Below, in pieces: positions 19,101-28,876 of a stretch of DNA of 64,000 nt. The notes under the pieces are model-generated. The model worked only from the letters and a program-made list of their open reading frames with translations, did not search any database and was not told the DNA's origin. The first letter of the stretch is position 1. Each line of letters begins with the position of its first letter. The position numbers and the translations under genes are program-made. The DNA is from Ahniella sp. (GTDB lineage Bacteria > Pseudomonadota > Gammaproteobacteria > Xanthomonadales > Ahniellaceae), in NCBI GenBank assembly GCA_016712105.1, contig JADJRU010000009.1, positions 158,203 through 222,202 on the forward strand, read 5' to 3'.

Positions 19101-21759
19101 CGGCATCGACGGGATTCCGCTCAAAGCGTCGCTGAACGCCGTCACCGTGCAGGTCACAGCCGATCCAACGGGTAGACCAACCACAAGAATCGGCGATGCC
19201 GCACCGGTTGCCGTTTGGTTCCCGCAACGCGCCAAATAGCTGCTGATGGCCAGCCCACCGTTGGCACCGCCGGTAAAGCTCACGGAAACGCCACCGGTTG
19301 CGGCAGCGGCAACCACATTCACGGGCGTACTGACCTGGATCTCGTAGGCGCCAATATCACTGCCGTTGCCGCCGGCGGCGTTCGCCAAATCACTGAAGTC
19401 GACGACACGGGACAGGTTCCTCGCGTCCACCATCAGGGTGCTGCTCCCCCCGGCATCATCGAGCAAACTGTTGGCCAAGGGCGCGTGGGTTCTGGCAAAG
19501 CCACCATTGTCCGCCAAGGGTGCCAATCGGGCGGGAGCACCGACGGTGACACCGGTCAGATCGGATCCGGCGGCAAAGCTGTTGCCTGCCGACTCGCCGA
19601 TCAGGTTGTAGCCCTGGGACGTCAGCATACCCTGCACATCCGGGGCACCCGACCCAGCGGAATTTCCGGCAATCACCGTATTACGGAGTTGGATCACCGC
19701 TCCGCCTTCGGCGGTGATGCCGCCACCAATCAGGACGGAACTGTTGTCGGTGATCGTGGTGTGGCTCAAGGTGGTGGTCGAATTCAGACCGAGATACGCC
19801 CCGCCACCACCCGCCTGGGAAGCGCTGTTGCCGCTCAGTGTGACGTTGGCCAGAGTGGCCACACCGTAGTTCAACAGGCCCGCACCATAGGTCGCCTGGT
19901 TGCCGCTCACACTCGTCCGGATCAGGTTGAGTGTCCCGAAACTGCCGATTCCGCCACCCGGCCCCGACGAGATACTGCTTTCGATGCGGACATCCGTCAA
20001 GGACGCCGTCCTGCCGTTCTCGTTGAAGAATGCCGCAGCAAAATTGGCCTGACATTGGCGCAACACCGCTCGTTGCAGCGTCAGGGTGCCATTGTTGTAG
20101 AGGCAACCCCCTTGTTGGCTGGTGCCTTGGCTGATCTCGATGTCGCTGGCATTCAACACGCCCCCGTTGATCAGGATGCTGCCAGCGCCGATGCCGGCCC
20201 CCGGATTGCCGCGCGTGAATCGTGCACCACTGAGCTGGACCTGACCACCGGCATCGATGTTCATCTGCCGGGTGACATTGTTGCCATCGATTGTCAGCAA
20301 TGCTGCACCCGGCCCGGCGATCGTCAGTGGCTTGGCGATGACCAGCGGTCCACTGAGGGTGATGGTCCGGGCCTGATCAAAAAACGGGCTCGCAAAACTG
20401 ATGCTGTCGAAGGGCTGCGCATCGATCACCGCTTGCCGCAGGCTGCCTGTGCCGCTGTCGGCGTTGTTCGTGACGGTCACGACCGAACTCTCGAGCGCGC
20501 CGATGTCGACACTGCTGCCACGTTTCCGGGGGAAACCACTGCCACGCTGATCGGTACTCAAGGCCAGGTGCGGGACACCCCCGCAACCGTCGAACGTCAA
20601 CACACAATCTGATCCGGCGTTGCGGGCCGGGCTGTTCGCCAGCAGCGCCAGGGTGTGGGTCGGCCCACCGTTGTTTGCCAAGGCCCCCACCAGCGGCGAC
20701 ACGTCGTAGAGATTGCTCGAAACGTTACCGTCGATCACGCTGCCGGTGCGGCTGCGAATGAGATTGTTGCCGACGGAATAGACCCGCCCGGCGATGTCCG
20801 GGCTGGTGCCCGTGTTGTCGGCAACGATCGTATTGACAAGCCAGGTGTCGGACGACGGATACAAATACAGACCGCCGGATGTACTGCCGCTGTTGCCGAC
20901 GATCGTGCTGTTGGCGATGCGGACCGGACCACCCAGCAACAACGCGCCGGACTCGGTGCTCTGGAAGGTCTTGTTGGCCCAGAACGTCGAGTTGTAGATG
21001 CGCACCAGCCCGCCGGACTGAATGGCGGACGCATAGTTGGATTCGTTGTTTTCGAACAGGCAACCACGGATATCGAGTGTGCTGTCGGCAGATGGCGCCG
21101 AACTGGCCGAGTTAGCGACTCGGACCTGTTGGATCGAGCACGCCGTTTGCCCGGAACACCGAGTCGAGCACGGTCAAGCTGCTGGGATTCGGGCTCGGTG
21201 AGACCCCGTGATAAATCGCACCCGCACCCTGTGGTGAGTGGTTACCTTCGAAACGTGATCGCCGGACCGTCAGGATGCCGAAATTGTGGATCGCGCCGCC
21301 CTTGCCGGTGTTGCCGGTCCGATTGAACAGGAACTGCGAGTCCTCGATCGTCACGATCTGACTGGGCGCGATGTACATGGCGCCGCCGAATGGCGACCCG
21401 GAATTGATGTACTGCCAGACCGCGTTACGGACGGTCACGGTGGCCCAGCCAACACTCGTCGAGATGACCAACCGCAGCAGGCGGGCACCAGCGGCCTCGA
21501 TCACGACGTCCTTCGCGATGAACACTTCGGTGGCATCCGAGCTGGCGACCGTGAAGGTAATGCTGTCCCCCGTGCTGCCCAGGCGACTGACCGCCCCCGG
21601 GAAACTGCAGTCATTCGCAGCGGCCGTGCAGGACGACAGGCCCGGACTTGCGGAGGTGCTGTCCACGACCCAGGTGGCGGCCGGTGAACCGAGCGCGGTC
21701 GTCATCAGGAAAACGGCTGTCAGGGTCTTCACCAAACGGCGAATCGAAAGGACGTTCAT
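16181..21759 (-). CDS. giant secreted multidomain surface protein (beta-helix, YVTN propeller, Ig/FN3, DUF11) with frameshifts
   Basis: About 1,860 residues when joined. Signal peptide MNVLSIRRLVKTLTAVFLMT...SPA from ATG 21759 (GGTGAG seven bases upstream; a TTG at 21774 is the alternative). Order of modules: CSLREA-like and right-handed beta-helix repeats with many Asn-Ser-Thr turns (to about 19350), an FN3-like unit, a YVTN beta-propeller (repeats such as VAVSPDGARVYLVSQNLGQV and ITPDGSRVYVTN), putative Ig units (NPPPNGVIGTPYTHTL), several FN3-like units, and a DUF11 domain (LSVTKNNGTQFVAGGEPTTY). The C-terminus is GLFRDSFE. Frame breaks lie near 21130, 18045, 17955 and 17655; in each case the protein continues sensibly in another frame, so one gene is intended. 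Probable adhesin or cell-surface structural protein; no enzyme motif seen. Confidence 0.75.
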
Positions 21760-21886
21760 GCGGGCGCTCACCAATTGTCGGCTCGGAATGGGCCTATGGG
21801 TGAGTTAGCCGAAATGGGACAGGCCAAACTGTCATCCGTCGTTTGGAACTGGAGAAGAGTGGCCTGGCTCCCGGCTCCACCCTTTC

Positions 21887-21921
21887 ACGGCAGAAGATGG
21901 CCGAAGGCGGGAGGAGCAAGC
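21887..21921. repeat. degenerate REP copy in a 498-bp gene-free stretch
   Basis: The stretch 21760-22257 has no supportable gene. It holds a decayed copy of the GGCCGAAGGCCGGATGAGGG repeat (21887-21921). After about 21940 the DNA is visibly AT-rich compared with its surroundings and contains GGATTACC at 22049-22056 facing GGTAATCC at 22115-22122. It is the likely promoter region of the giant gene reading leftward. Confidence 0.55.
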
Positions 21922-22257
21922 CGCAATTGCGGGGAGGCAATCACTGAAATTCCTGTTAATTCCGAATTACCGATTAATGCGGTAACGGAAACTCCGGAAT
22001 ACCTGACTCATATCTCGAAGGAACGAGCCTTAATCCGCTGAATCAACCGGATTACCTGATCCTTCGTTTTCCGAAACTCACAACACGAACTTCGATCGAA
22101 TTCTGGGTCTATGCGGTAATCCACTGAAATGAATAGGAAAGGGAAACCAGAAAACAATTCACCTTAGACATCAATCGATGAATCCCGTCGACACCAAATC
22201 GCCCGACGTTTCAGGAATAAACGAAACTTCAGGCCAAAATATGCAGAAAGTCCAAGT

Positions 22258-23340
22258 TCAAGCCGCGTCAGTCATCAACTTCAGCTCGTCGGCACGGAAC
22301 TCGGTCAGCAGCGCATCAATCACCGGCCCAAGGTCTCCCGCCACGATCTGCTCAAGCGAATAGAGCGTCAGATTGATGCGGTGGTCGGTCAAACGCCCTT
22401 GAGGGAAGTTGTAGGTCCGGATTCGTTGGCTTCGGTCACCCGAGCCGACCTGGATCCGGCGCAACTGGGTTTGGGCGGCAGTCTGTTTCTGCTGCTCCCC
22501 GTCCAGCAACCGGGCTTTGAGCAGGGACATGGCCCGCGCCCGGTTCTTGTGCTGCGAGCGCTCATCCTGGCATTCGACGACCAACCCGGACGGCAAATGG
22601 GTGATCCGGATGGCCGATTCGGTCTTGTTGACGTGTTGTCCGCCCGCGCCCGAGGCGCGGTAGGTATCAACTTTCAGGTCGGCCGGATTGATCTGGATGT
22701 CCTCGATCTGATCGACCTCAGGCAACACCGCCACGGTCGCCGCCGAGGTGTGGATCCGACCCTGGGCTTCGGTTTCTGGCACCCGCTGCACCCGGTGGGT
22801 GCCGGATTCGAACTTCAGCTTGCCGAACACGCCCTGCCCTTCGACCCTCGCCACCACTTCCTTGTAGCCGCCGTGTTCACCGGGGCTCGCCGACAGAATC
22901 TCGATCTGCCAACGCTGTCGCTCGGCGAACCTGCAATACATGCGGAACAGGTCTCCTGCGAAAATGGCCGCTTCGTCGCCGCCCGTCCCAGCCCGCACTT
23001 CGAGGAAGACGCTGGCGTCATCGCGGGGATCCCGCGGCACCAGCATCAGGCTCAGCGCCCCGTCCAACGATTGGAGCTGTTCCTGCAAGGACTCGATCTC
23101 GAGCTCGGCCAATTCGCGCAGTTCCGGGTCGTCCAGCATGACCCGCGCCTGGCGCAGGGCCGCTTCGGCGGACACCAGTTCGTCCATCTGGACGGCAATC
23201 GGCTCCAGTTCGGCATATTCCTTGGACAGGGACCGGAACTTCTGGTTGTCGGCCAGAACCTCCTGCGACGCCAGCAAACGCTCGACCTCGACCTTGCGCT
23301 CGGCGAGCGCCTCCAGTTTGCGGCGGATGGACGGACTCAT
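22258..23340 (-). CDS. prfA: peptide chain release factor 1
   Basis: 360 residues, exactly the RF1 length. Releases the nascent chain at UAA/UAG. The peptidyl-transferase-centre motif GGQ is in RASGAGGQHVNKTESAIR. The codon-recognition PxT motif is RVPETEAQGRIHTS, a P-E-T variant of the usual PAT/PVT. Its start overlaps the hemA stop by four bases (ATGA-type), the standard hemA-prfA arrangement. I see no prmC in the space downstream, which is the gene-free region 21760-22257. Confidence 0.97.
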   Translation of the reverse strand: MSPSIRRKLEALAERKVEVERLLASQEVLADNQKFRSLSKEYAELEPIAVQMDELVSAEAALRQARVMLDDPELRELAELEIESLQEQLQSLDGALSLMLVPRDPRDDASVFLEVRAGTGGDEAAIFAGDLFRMYCRFAERQRWQIEILSASPGEHGGYKEVVARVEGQGVFGKLKFESGTHRVQRVPETEAQGRIHTSAATVAVLPEVDQIEDIQINPADLKVDTYRASGAGGQHVNKTESAIRITHLPSGLVVECQDERSQHKNRARAMSLLKARLLDGEQQKQTAAQTQLRRIQVGSGDRSQRIRTYNFPQGRLTDHRINLTLYSLEQIVAGDLGPVIDALLTEFRADELKLMTDAA

Positions 23341-24602
23341 TTGACTCCGGGGTCGTCCAGTTCGAACAGGCGACTGGCAGCTCGCAGCAAGTCCACATCG
23401 GCCCGTTTGGCCGCCTCCCGCAGTGCCACGGTCGGCGCATGCAGGAGCTTGTTTGTCAGCCCGTGCGCCAGAAGTTCGAGCGCTTCTTCGGGACTTCGGC
23501 CTTGGGCCAGGGCCTGTTTCGCTTTCTGCAACTGATCGGCGCGTTCGCGGTCGGCACGATCCCTGAGGCCACGGATGGCGCCCTGCGCATCGAACAGTTT
23601 GAGCCAGGAAACAAAGTGCTCAGCCTGCAGATCGATGATCGCTTCGCCCTGAGCGGCGGCGTCTCGCCGCGATTTCATGCTCTCTTCGATCATCGCGCCG
23701 ATGTCATCGACGGTATACAGGTAGGCGTCATCAAGGGTGCCGACCTGCGACTCGACGTCCCGCGGCACCCCCAGATCCAGGACCAGCATCGGCTTGCGCC
23801 GACGCGCCTTGAGCGCACGCTGGATCGCCTGGAACGTAATCACCGGCGTGGTGCTGGCGGTACACGCCACCACGATGTCAGCTTCCGGCAGGACATGGTC
23901 CAGGTCGGCCAGCGCAACGGCCCGAGCCTCGAATTCTTCGGCAAGGGACCGCGCATTCGCCAAGGTTCGATTGGCGATCGTCAGGTGACGGACGCCGCGT
24001 TCCTGCAGATGCCGGGCCACCAGCTCGATCGTTTCGCCAGCACCCACCAGCAAGGTGTTGGACCCGGCCAGATCGGCAAAAATGCGGGTCGCCAGCCGGA
24101 CCGCCGAAAACGCCACGGAAACCGGCGAGCTGCCGAGGCTGGTTTCAGTGCGCACCCGCTTGGCCACCGAGAACGCCGTCTGGAACAGGCGGTCCAGACT
24201 GGTCCGAACCGCACCGGCCTGGCGTGCCTCGGAGTGGGCCCGTTTGACTTGCCCGAGAATCTGCGGCTCACCCAGCACCATCGAGTCGAGGCCCGACGCC
24301 ACCCGATACAGGTGTCGGATGGCAGCCCGGTCACGGTGGCAATAAGTGAAACTGTCGAGCGCCCCGGCATTCAGATCGAAGTATTGGTGCAACCATTCAG
24401 TGCATCGCTGCAAGGATGTTTCGTCGCCGGTCAGGAACAATTCGGTTCGGTTGCAGGTCGAAATCAACACGGCTTCGTCGGCGGAACCCGACGATTTCAG
24501 CGATTCCAAGGCGTCCCCGAACCGCTCCGGAGCCAAAGCCACCTTCTCGCGCAGGGTAATCGGCGCGGTTTGATGGTTGAGTCCAAGGGCGAAAATCGGC
24601 AT
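23337..24602 (-). CDS. hemA: glutamyl-tRNA reductase
   Basis: 421 residues. Reduces glutamyl-tRNA(Glu) to glutamate-1-semialdehyde, first committed step of C5-pathway tetrapyrrole synthesis. The catalytic Cys is in LISTCNRTELF. GEPQILGQVKRAHSEA is the family signature, and LLVGAGETIELVARHL binds NADPH. The C-terminal dimerisation helix is present. ATG 24602 gives MPIFALGLNHQTAPI, the canonical start. Divergent from the TPR lipoprotein/lolB/ispE operon, 64 bases between start codons, as in Pseudomonas and Xanthomonas. Confidence 0.97.
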   Translation of the reverse strand: MPIFALGLNHQTAPITLREKVALAPERFGDALESLKSSGSADEAVLISTCNRTELFLTGDETSLQRCTEWLHQYFDLNAGALDSFTYCHRDRAAIRHLYRVASGLDSMVLGEPQILGQVKRAHSEARQAGAVRTSLDRLFQTAFSVAKRVRTETSLGSSPVSVAFSAVRLATRIFADLAGSNTLLVGAGETIELVARHLQERGVRHLTIANRTLANARSLAEEFEARAVALADLDHVLPEADIVVACTASTTPVITFQAIQRALKARRRKPMLVLDLGVPRDVESQVGTLDDAYLYTVDDIGAMIEESMKSRRDAAAQGEAIIDLQAEHFVSWLKLFDAQGAIRGLRDRADRERADQLQKAKQALAQGRSPEEALELLAHGLTNKLLHAPTVALREAAKRADVDLLRAASRLFELDDPGVK

Positions 24603-24666
24603 GACGTGCAAAAATGACAGAAGACAGACCGGTATTGTCCCTTGCCGGCTCACAGGTGATCAAGAA

Positions 24667-26211
24667 ATGACGAAAATTGTTCCCATCCTGCTGACCTTGC
24701 TGATCGCCGGATGCGCTTCCTCGCCCCGCGAGGTCACGGTTTTGGTGCCCGCCGACGCGCTGCCGCTGGATCGGACCGGCCAGACCCTCGCCGAACGAAT
24801 GGCCGCGGAATTTGCCCGTCAGGACGGCAAGGATGAGGAAGTCGCCGCCAGCCTGGCCAAAGCCGCGCTGCTCGGAGACCAGCCTGAGCTGGCGCGAACG
24901 GCGCTGCGAGCGGCCCTGCGCGCACGGAAGCCGACTACCGCCCGCGTCATGCTCGGTCGGTGGCGTGAACTCGAACCCGACAGCAGGCTCATTGCCCCCT
25001 ATGCGGCGGCACTCGCCTTGAGTGACGGCAAGACCGACGAGGCGCGTGCGCTGATTGCCGACCGCGGGCCAGACCAGACCCTGCCGACCGAAATGGTCGA
25101 AGCATTACGCTGGCTCCCGGACCTCGATCGCATCCTGCCGTTTCTCAACACCCTGTCCGAGTTGAGCCCGACGCCCGCCGCGGCGGTCACCTACAGCCGG
25201 TTTGCCGAGAGCGCCAAAGCCCCCGAGTTCGCACGGGACATTCTGGATCAGGCCATCGATCGAATGCCCGAAGATGCGATCTTGCGCGCTTATCGCGCAA
25301 ATCTGGTCCAGACCAGCCAACCCGAACTCGCCCGTGCCGACTTGCAGAAAGCCGTGGCGCTGAAACCGGATTCGCGGGAACTGCGACTCAGTCTGGCAGC
25401 ATTGGAAGATGCGCTAGGCCGAAGTGCCCTGGCAGCGCGCGTGATCGCACAGATGCCCGATCAGGATGAAGAACTGATCGGCATCGAACTCGCTTATGCC
25501 GCCAAAGCCGAAGACACCGATCTGCTGAAGGCCGCCTGCACGCGCCTCGAGCAGCTGGCGACCCCACACCACGCTGCACGACTGCAATTGCTCGGTACCT
25601 GCGCCGAGTTGATCGAGGACCCGAATCGAGCACTGTACTGGTATGGGCAAGTGGGCAAGGACGATGTCGAATATGTCGATGCCCGCATCCGCATGGCCTC
25701 GATCCAGACGGAACTGGAAACAGTTCGACGCGGCGCGCGCAGGGCTCGACGATCTGCGCGAGACCGGCATCCTGCGCCGTGAGGATCTGGTGCGCACCTA
25801 CCTGCTGCAATCGGAAGTGGTGCCGAAGGTGACCTGCGTCGCCTGCTGGAAATCGATCCGGACAACGCCGATGCGCTGAACGCATTGGGTTACACGCTGG
25901 CCGACAACACGCGCCGTTACGACGAAGCCCTGGTGCTCATCGAACGCGCCATGCGGCTGAAGCCCGACGACGCTGCCATCCTCGACAGCATGGGCTGGGT
26001 CAAATTCCGCTTGGGCGAGCTCGACGAAGCGGTCACCTTGTTGCGAGCCGCCTATGCCAAACAAGCCGAAGCGGAAATCGCCGCTCATCTGGGCGAAGCA
26101 CTGTGGCGGAAAGGCGAACGTGAGGAGGCCACACTGATCTGGCGCGAAGCGTTGAATCGCCAGCCGGATGATGCGGCGCTGCGCGACACCCTGCGCCGAC
26201 ATGGGCTCTGA
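24667..26211 (+). CDS. TPR-repeat outer-membrane lipoprotein upstream of lolB, two compensating frameshifts
   Basis: Signal peptide MTKIVPILLTLLIAGC (lipobox IAGC) followed by tetratricopeptide helices to the end (such as YDEALVLIERAMRLKPDDAAI and ALNRQPDDAALRDTLRRHGL). About 514 residues. A TPR lipoprotein in this position, before lolB, is conserved in gammaproteobacteria; its precise function is not established. The frame is lost at about 25719, where GGAAAC instead of GGAAC would restore ETELEQFDAARAGL, and regained at about 25815 (EGDLRRLLEIDPDNADAL). The pair of opposite single-base errors argues for consensus error. Its stop overlaps the lolB start. Confidence 0.8.
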
Positions 26212-26827
26212 CTTGTTGTACCGGATCGCTGGTGTCGTGGTGCTGGGCTTGGCCGTCAGCGGATGCTCGCGGCAGGCCATTCGGTCACCTGAGCCCGCCG
26301 AAGCTCAGTCGATTCAAGGTAATCATGAAGTGCCGGAGGCCTGGCACCTGAGTGCCCGCCTGGCGGTGTCGAATGGCCAGGACGGCGGCAGCGGGCGGCT
26401 GGAATGGACCCAACAGGGCGCTTTTTTCGATGTGACACTGCGCGCCCCGGTTTCGGGCCAGAACTGGCAACTGCTGGGTGACGAGACAGGCTGCCAACTG
26501 CAGGGGCTGCGACCCGAGCCGATCCTGGCGCGTTCTCCCGAAGAACTACTGCGTCGCGAGCTGCAATGGGAATTGCCCGTTGGCGCCCTGCGCAGCTGGT
26601 TGTTTGGCCTGGGCAGCAAAACCGCCGAAATCGAACGGGACCGGGAAGGCAGAATCACCCGGCTCCGTGACCTCGGCTGGACCATCGATTACAAGGACTG
26701 GCAAAACGATCAGGGGTACTGGTTGCCGAAGCGACTGATTGCGAAGAAGCCGCCCTATCAAGTGCGACTGGCCGTTGGCGACTGGCGCCTCGACGACGCC
26801 ATCGCCGAACCCACCCGGGCCCCATGA
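26201..26827 (+). CDS. lolB: outer-membrane lipoprotein insertion protein LolB
   Basis: 208 residues. Accepts lipoproteins from LolA and inserts them into the outer membrane. Signal peptide MGSDLLYRIAGVVVLGLAVSGC with a lipobox, then the LolA/B beta-barrel half (WHLSARLAVSNGQDGGSGRL, WTQQGAFFDVTLRAPVSGQN). ATG 26201 overlaps the end of the TPR gene, and the stop overlaps the ispE start by four bases, so the three genes form a coupled operon. Confidence 0.93.
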   Translation: MGSDLLYRIAGVVVLGLAVSGCSRQAIRSPEPAEAQSIQGNHEVPEAWHLSARLAVSNGQDGGSGRLEWTQQGAFFDVTLRAPVSGQNWQLLGDETGCQLQGLRPEPILARSPEELLRRELQWELPVGALRSWLFGLGSKTAEIERDREGRITRLRDLGWTIDYKDWQNDQGYWLPKRLIAKKPPYQVRLAVGDWRLDDAIAEPTRAP

Positions 26828-27673
26828 ACCCGATCGTTTTTCCGGCGCCTGCAAAAATCAACCTGTTCCTGCATGTCACGGGTCGTCGCGCCGACGGCTA
26901 CCACGAACTGCAGACCGTGTTTCAGCTGATCGATCTGGCCGACGAGGTCGTCATCACACCCCGTACGGACAGCCAGATCAAACGTGCTCGGGACCTCCCG
27001 GGCATCAGTCCTGAGAGTGATCTGAGCCTGCGTGCCGCCCGCGCCTTGCAGGCCGCCACCGCCTGCCCGCTGGGCTGCACGATCGAACTTCGCAAGCACA
27101 TTCCATCGGGTGCCGGCCTGGGTGGCGGCAGTTCCGACGCCGCAACCGTGTTGCTGGCACTCAACGCGCTCTGGAACACGGGCCGCTCTGTTGATGAACT
27201 GGCTCGAATCGGCCTGCAACTGGGCGCGGATGTGCCCGTGTTTGTCCGCGGGCACTCTGCCTTCGCCGAGGGCGTCGGCGAAACCTTGACCCCGATGAAC
27301 CTGGGCGAATCCTGGTATGTCCTGATTTTCCAGGCGAATCGGTGCCGACCGCAGAGATTTTCCGATCCAAAGAATTGACACGGGACACGCCTCGAATCAC
27401 AATTCCGATGATTCGTGGGGGGCTTTGACTCATAACGACCTCGAGGGGTGGCGAAACGCCTTTACCCCGGTGTCGCCGCAGCGATCGATTGGCTCAAACC
27501 ATTCGGCAACGCGCGAATGAGCGGTAGTGGTTCTTCGGTGTTCGTGCGCGTCCATTCGCGCAACGTCGGCGAAGAAATACTGACCAAAATCCCGGATCGC
27601 TGGCGCGCATGGTGTGCGCGGCATCGATCAATCGCCGCTGCTGGATGTGTTGAGCACCCTGCCGGCGAAGTAG
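26824..27673 (+). CDS. ispE: 4-diphosphocytidyl-2-C-methyl-D-erythritol kinase, frame broken by several indels
   Basis: GHMP kinase of the MEP isoprenoid pathway. The N-terminus FPAPAKINLFLHVTGRRADG and the ATP-binding IPSGAGLGGGSSDAA are intact. After residue 165 the frame is lost four times: about 27331 (CC for CCC, restores IFPGESVPTAEIF), about 27417 (six G for seven, restores RGGALTHNDLE), about 27445 (one G short, restores GVAKRLYPG) and about 27615 (one extra base, restores RGIDQSPLLDVLSTLPAK, TAG 27671-27673). Repaired length is about 283 residues, normal. Since ispE is essential in MEP-pathway bacteria, sequencing error is much more likely than a pseudogene. Confidence 0.9.
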
Positions 27674-27703
27674 TGAACAGGCAAATAACCAAGCTTCCAG
27701 TGC

Positions 27704-27779
27704 TGGGGCGTCGCCAAGTCGGTAAGGCACGGGATTTTGATTCCCGCATTCGAAGGTTCGAGTCCTTCCGCCCCAGCCA
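27704..27779 (+). tRNA. tRNA-Gln (anticodon TTG)
   Basis: 76-base cloverleaf with encoded CCA. The acceptor TGGGGCG pairs with CGCCCCA. The anticodon stem CGGGA/TCCCG encloses TTTTGAT (anticodon TTG). The T-loop is TTCGAGT. The ispE-tRNA-Gln-prs order is conserved in many gammaproteobacteria. Confidence 0.96.
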
Positions 27780-27811
27780 TATTCTCTTTTTGTTGTCACC
27801 TCGGGTGAACC

Positions 27812-28768
27812 GTGAAAGCTGACGGAATTCTGGTTTTTGCCGGCAACGCCCATCGCGCGCTGGCCCTGTCGGTTTGCCGACAATTGGGTGTACCGCTGGG
27901 CAAGGCATTGGTGGGCAAGTTCTCGGATGGCGAGTCCCAGATCGAGATCGAAGAAAACGTGCGCCGCCAGGAAGTGTTCGTGCTGCAGCCAACCTGTGCG
28001 CCGACAGCCGAAAACTTCATGGAGTTGTGCGTACTGATCGACGCACTGAAGCGCGCCTCGGCGGCTTCGGTCACGGCGGTCATGCCCTACTTCGGTTACG
28101 CACGCCAGGATCGTCGCCCGCGTTCTGCGCGCGTACCGATCACGGCGAAAGTGGCTGCGAAGATGCTGCAGGCAGTTGGCACTGATCGTGTCCTCACGGT
28201 CGACGTCCACGCCGATCAGATCCAGGGCTTTTTCGATATCCCGATGGATAACGTCTACGCCTCGCCCGTATTGCTCGCCGATGTCTGGCGTCATCACGGC
28301 ACGGACAACCTGATCGTCGTTTCGCCCGACGTTGGCGGCGTGGTCCGCGCCCGCGCCGTCGCGAAGCGACTCGATGATGCCGAACTGGCGATCATCGACA
28401 AGCGCCGCCCGCGCGCGAACGAAGCGACGGTGATGAACATCATCGGCGACGTGGAAGGCAAGATCTGCGTGCTGGTGGACGACATCGTCGACACCGCCGG
28501 CACCCTGTGTGCCGCGGCCGCAGCACTGAAACAGCGCGGCGCCAAGCGGGTCGTGGCCTACTGTACGCATGCGGTGCTGTCCGGCCCGGCGGTACAGAAC
28601 GTCACCAACGCAGCGCTGGACGAATTGGTGGTGACCGACACCATCCCGCTTTCCGAAGCGGCGAAGGGCTGCCCGAAGATCCGGCAGTTGTCGGTTTCCG
28701 AGTTGTTGGCTGAAACGATGCGTCGCATCGCGTTCGGCGAATCGGTCAGTTCACTGTACGTGGATTGA
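27812..28768 (+). CDS. prs: ribose-phosphate pyrophosphokinase
   Basis: 318 residues. Makes PRPP from ribose-5-phosphate and ATP for nucleotide, His, Trp and NAD synthesis. The PRPP-synthase signature DRVLTVDVHADQIQGFFDIP, the flexible-loop YFGYARQDRRPRSARVPI and the PRPP-binding loop VLVDDIVDTAGTL are present. The start codon is GTG at 27812, giving MKADGILVFAGNAHRALA; no better ATG exists in frame and the ribosome site is weak. 32 bases after tRNA-Gln. Confidence 0.97.
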   Translation: MKADGILVFAGNAHRALALSVCRQLGVPLGKALVGKFSDGESQIEIEENVRRQEVFVLQPTCAPTAENFMELCVLIDALKRASAASVTAVMPYFGYARQDRRPRSARVPITAKVAAKMLQAVGTDRVLTVDVHADQIQGFFDIPMDNVYASPVLLADVWRHHGTDNLIVVSPDVGGVVRARAVAKRLDDAELAIIDKRRPRANEATVMNIIGDVEGKICVLVDDIVDTAGTLCAAAAALKQRGAKRVVAYCTHAVLSGPAVQNVTNAALDELVVTDTIPLSEAAKGCPKIRQLSVSELLAETMRRIAFGESVSSLYVD

Positions 28769-28771
28769 CCA

Positions 28772-28797
28772 GAACGGCTGAATGAATTCGGCCGTTC
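28772..28797. other. small inverted repeat in the prs-rplY spacer
   Basis: GAACGGC at 28772-28778 pairs with GCCGTTC at 28791-28797 immediately after the prs stop. No T tract follows. Could be a weak attenuator or a site in the rplY leader. Confidence 0.35.
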
Positions 28798-28876
28798 GAA
28801 GTACATAGCCCCGGACTTGGTCGCGAGGCCGGGCAAATCAAACGATCGCAAGATCAATTTTCATATTGGAAAGAAC

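Noticed and set aside
26824..27673. Programmed frameshifting or recoding in ispE and other broken genes
   Set aside because: No consistent slippery heptamer or downstream structure; breaks go in both directions at unrelated sites and occur several times per gene.
28772..28797. A riboswitch in the rplY leader
   Set aside because: A single seven-pair hairpin with no conserved aptamer features.
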